Below the pieces are notes generated by a model. The model searched no databases and was not told where the DNA came from. It saw nothing but the letters and a program-made list of their open reading frames with translations. DNA of 64,000 nucleotides from Phoronis australis (lineage: Eukaryota; Phoronida; Phoronidae): assembly GCA_002633005.1 (NCBI GenBank), contig NMRA01000046.1:618801-682800 (forward strand), in the 5' to 3' direction. A program made the position numbers and the translations under genes. Numbering within the stretch: the first letter of the stretch is position 1; each line of letters begins with the position of its first letter. Shown piece by piece: positions 60,437-64,000 of this stretch.

Positions 60437-61334
60437 TCCTCAGACTCTGTAACAAATGGCAGGTAGGAATATTCAAGAGATATTCAATATGGCCGACGAG
60501 CAGGCGAGTTCTTGTCGATTAAAAGTTAGCTTAGATACACTTCAAATCGGTAACTAAATGTATCGATGCTTAACGTGATATTCGTTTAGTGAAGACACAA
60601 CCATTGAAGGCGAATGGAACCATCTGAACTGATATAGGCGATATGCCTCAAATTCCACAGCTCACCGATTCACGCTCGTCACCACAGATTTTGCTTGTTC
60701 GAGACACAGGCGCTTGTGGTTCGAGAGAATCAAACGAAAATAACAACATAGGTAGCGCTGCTGTGCTTGAAATTGGAACTCGCTGGTTTCCTGCGTGTCG
60801 CTAGTCGGTAGAACACGCAAGGAACCAGCGAAGAAATTGGAATCCTGCAAGATCGCGTAATATATTGATACACTTGGAATTAAATGTTCATTACAGTAAT
60901 CAGGGTAAATTTTTTGTTCATAGTAAAACAAACTTCTAATGGCTGTCTCCACAATCACACATTTTCTTTTTTACCAGAACTTACGTCACAGTAACTATCA
61001 GAGAAATATGGTGTAATTGGAAAAAACAATCATGAGTTATAAAGGTAAGTAAGTGAAATTTTTATTTTACATCGGTAAAGAATAGGTTAACAGAAAAACA
61101 GTAGCACAAGTGCTAGTGACCGATACAAAATGAGAAATTAATATGTAGGCCTACAAAAGAGGCAGAAGGGCGCGTACAGAAGTATAGTTGTTACAGTCAA
61201 AAGTTTCACTGAGTTTGATATTGCACAGGGGCGAATCCAGGATTTTGAGTTGGGGTGCAGGGCAGAAAATTACCCAGGATTTTTCACGTCAGCCAAATGG
61301 AATCTGGGAGAATTTTAGGGGGGCATAGCCCATT

Positions 61335-61370
61335 GCAGCCCTCCCCCCCCCACNCCCCCCCCCCCCCAAA
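61335..61370 (+). repeat. Poly-C tract containing an N
   Basis: A run of C bases with one A and one N. The N here is more likely a base-calling problem in a homopolymer than a scaffold join. Confidence 0.8.
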
Positions 61371-61954
61371 TTCGCCACTCACGGTTCCAAGGTCACGCAT
61401 ACGCGATCTTGCCCGCAGTCGTGATTAAGCATTTCAAGTTCAGAGCACATTACCAGGACACGTTCGGACGAAGCTGACAAGACAAAACCTACAGACAGTA
61501 CAACATGACTAACTAGAGCAGGTGGCCACCCCGTAGCCTTCAATATACTATCACCTGGTGCAAGCGACGTGAAAATGGCCATATTAATAAATACATAAAA
61601 TAGATGCTAAAATGCCGTGCAGTTACTGTCGTTTCGTTTCTATTTTTACTATTGAAAGTGGCCAGTTGCCGATGGGAAGAGTTTAAGATAAGGTTCTAGT
61701 AGCAACGGATTAGTGTGAGCAATGGCGGACTCTATTCATTACAGTTTTACTAAGCTACAACTTAGGGTCCCCGTGCAAAACAGTGGCTCCACCTTGCAGA
61801 AACGGGGCCCCAAAACAAATGGAGAGAGCAATCGAGAACAAAACTGATGCTGCGCAATGCAATTAGTGAACGACATGATTTTCTATGTTGTTAATTCATT
61901 TTTGTTTTTGCGGGAGCTTTGTACTGTTGTAAATTGTCAATATAGGCAACGGTG

Positions 61955-61998
<44 letters not shown>

Positions 61999-62042
61999 GC
62001 GCGCGCTCTTGCGTGTACGTGCGTGTGTTCGTGCGTGCGTGT
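61955..62042 (+). repeat. (GT)n microsatellite
   Basis: About 18 GT units are followed by GCGCGCGC and interrupted GTGC. Open frames on both strands are artefacts. Confidence 0.95.
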
Positions 62043-62269
62043 GAGTGGTCACACTAGGATGGAAAATCGTGTACAGGTAGCCTATAGTTGTTTTTATTTC
62101 AAGAAACGTTCGCAAAAACTACCTCACTATTACCTGGATTCCTTTAGATAATCTAATGATACGATATACGAAAACGTAGAATAACTTGTAACGTAATTAT
62201 TATGCCATACGTTCGCTACTTTCTCAACAATTAAGTCGAACATTTACTTAGTACACTTTCTATTGTGTT

Positions 62270-63290
62270 CAGGTTGAAAACGAAACATACAACAGCGGTC
62301 ATCAGAAAAGGAAACAAAGGCGACAGTTTGAAGAATTCTTGAAAATAACCAAATTAGATACTTTTATTTAACTATAGCTCTGGAAAACTAAGGAGTATCT
62401 CAAAAATAAAACACATGTCTCAATATCATTCGTTTTGATCAGCCATTACATGAATATTCTGTCACTGAGTCACACGAGTGCTCCACATTAGGTGAACCAA
62501 ATTCTGAAAGCAAGACAAAAAATAGTGTTGAAAATTTACCACTCACAAACCCAGTAAATACTGAGACATTCACGAGCGATTTCTACTACAATGGGGTTCG
62601 CTACCTGAAGAAGAAACGCTTCACTGGGTCCACAAATGTCCTTCTGATTGCCACCACAGGGATTGTCCATTTGAAAAAATCAAAGCGATCATTCAAAAAA
62701 CCAGGACCGACATTGCTCAAAAGCCCAGAGATTTTTCAATCCAGGAAAGTTAATGGAGAAGTGTAAGATCAAGCAGAGAGTGGTTAGCGTATTCCTCAAA
62801 AACTGGCTGTGTCTATTGTTTTGTTTGTAAGCTTTTTTTAACATCCAAAAATTTGTCGAAATCCCAGTTGAAATTTTGAAGAATATATATCAAGCTGATG
62901 ATGACGAAAACCTTATTGGTGAACTGCTGCATCTCGATACATGTGTGAAGCAGAATAACTGACTGTGCTGGCCAAAAAGATTTCAAGGACTGCTATCAAA
63001 TGATCTGCGAAATTCGAATTAAGTTAGCGTTCCCAAACACGGAATCTGTGTTGAGAATCTTTTTGAGTCTCATGGTCACTAATTGCTCAGGAGAAAGGTC
63101 ATTTTCGCAACTTAAAAGAATAATGACTGAACTGAGATAAACAGTATCGCAAGAATAACTAAGAGTATTAGCTATAAAGTGCGTGGAAAGGGAGAATTAA
63201 GGTAAGAAGTCTTGATAACGGAAGATAGAATTGAAGTTTTCCTGGCAGTGAACTCAAGAAAACAGAATTTCGCAAAGAGAAGCGAATAAA
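62270..63290 (+). pseudogene. Decayed hAT-family transposase
   Basis: From about 62988 a frame reads MICEIRIKLAFPNTESVLRI, then LMVTNCSGERSFSQLKRIMT. This is the hAT C-terminal dimerisation signature (C-S/A-ER-FS-LK-IK). In-frame TAA codons interrupt it twice within the next ten or so codons. Upstream fragments (62570-62765, FYYNGVRYLKKKRFTG and onward; 62880-62960, EILKNIYQADDDENL) look like earlier parts of the same protein in other frames. The DDE catalytic centre is not recognisable. It is a dead copy, closest in style to ZMYM/52-kDa-repressor-like hAT transposases. Confidence 0.6.
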
Positions 63291-63854
63291 CATAAACTGA
63301 TTGTGTCACACATTCCCATAAATGCTCACTAGATTATAGCGACAGCTTTTCCACTAGGAATACAATGATTATTCCAACTTTCAAATTGATTAGTCATTTA
63401 GTTTATGCCCTTTGGTATTAGAGTTACAAAAACTAGGATAACGAAAGTAAAGTGTGCTTCACAAATATTCACATGTTCATCCACTTAGTATTTTTGACTC
63501 AAACGAACCTGATACTCTCTATATACATAGGCAGATTTAGGGGGGGGCAGCCCCCTCCCCTTGGCTGCCGAAAAAAATAAAACAGCAAGAGCGTAGGGAA
63601 ATGTTGAGTTTATCAATTTACCCCGGTAATTAAAATTATACAGATGAAACAAGATTTAAATGTATGCAGTTTTAGTGTTTGGGGGGAGGGGCTCGATCCA
63701 ATTTCAAGTGTCAAATTCGTAACGGAACTGTGGCTAAGTATAGGCTCTCCCGCGATATCCCAGGCGACCGGGAGTAGCGCTGCGCACTACGACTCCGTTT
63801 CCGTCGTCTGCTCCACTTAGTCTCCTACACAGACCCACGAGATTGGTTGGGGGG

Positions 63855-63893
63855 CCTTCACAAGCAATCCGTGACGTCAGCTTGTGAGGCCCG
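63855..63893. promoter_or_regulatory. Perfect CRE (TGACGTCA) inside a short inverted repeat
   Basis: GGCCTTCACAAGC and GCTTGTGAGGCC flank a centre containing TGACGTCA, the palindromic CREB/ATF site. GC content rises locally. It could be a promoter element or part of a palindromic transposon end, and no gene start is visible before the window edge. Confidence 0.3.
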
Positions 63894-64000
63894 GGAACCA
63901 GGTTACTGCTCCACTGTGCAATGAAGAAAATTTACTTCAGTTTTTAAAGAAAATGGAACCTGAGTGACGGTGAAAAAACAGAAGGTGCTGGTAAGATGTG

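Noticed and set aside
60662-60958. 98-codon minus-strand open frame upstream of the DUS1L-like gene
   Set aside because: It has no family resemblance. Its downstream end resembles a splice donor, so the segment may instead be a non-coding leader exon.
61879-62151. Cysteine/valine-rich and histidine/threonine-rich open frames
   Set aside because: They are translations of the GT microsatellite.

Overview
The window is nuclear genomic DNA from an animal, most likely an invertebrate bilaterian. It is AT-rich, has canonical GT-AG introns of a few hundred bases to about 3 kb, and is packed with dispersed repeats, MITEs and tRNA-derived SINEs. I cannot assign a phylum. The sequence looks like a draft assembly: single N bases at 33086, 40611, 42344 and 52235 behave as contig joins, and the one at 61354 sits in a poly-C run.

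Six protein-coding genes were reconstructed by joining exons whose reading phases agree across every intron. (1) 453-2421, minus: first two exons of a CHRAC1-like histone-fold subunit, cut by the left window edge. (2) 2673-21798, plus: a complete 21-exon PHF20-like chromatin reader of 924 aa with two Tudor domains, a C2H2 finger and a PHD finger. These two are divergent, with 251 bp between start codons. (3) 23445-36677, minus: a CCSER-family coiled-coil serine-rich protein of about 725 aa in nine exons. Its middle is present twice because of a 2.4 kb duplication ending at the N at 33086. (4) 26921-27648, plus: an unrecognised three-exon gene of 159 aa nested in one CCSER intron on the opposite strand. 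(5) 46055-50232, plus: an EEF1D-like translation elongation factor lacking only its last short exon, probably lost near the N at 52235. (6) 52787-59591, minus: a complete six-exon DUS1L-like tRNA dihydrouridine synthase of 462 aa.

The rest is mobile and repetitive DNA. 37-46 kb is a gene-free stretch with SINE-like repeats, a foldback element with long inverted termini and a 9-bp target duplication (44033-44958), and a second foldback (about 45138-45875). Introns carry MITEs of several classes, minisatellites, and a repeat family with an apparent three-part higher-order period (13.5-15.9 kb, with relatives at 48, 52 and 55-56 kb). 62.2-63.3 kb holds a decayed hAT transposase. By function, two genes concern chromatin (CHRAC1-like, PHF20-like), two concern translation and tRNA (EEF1D-like, DUS1L-like), and one is probably cytoskeletal (CCSER-like). 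Nothing suggests they form one pathway.
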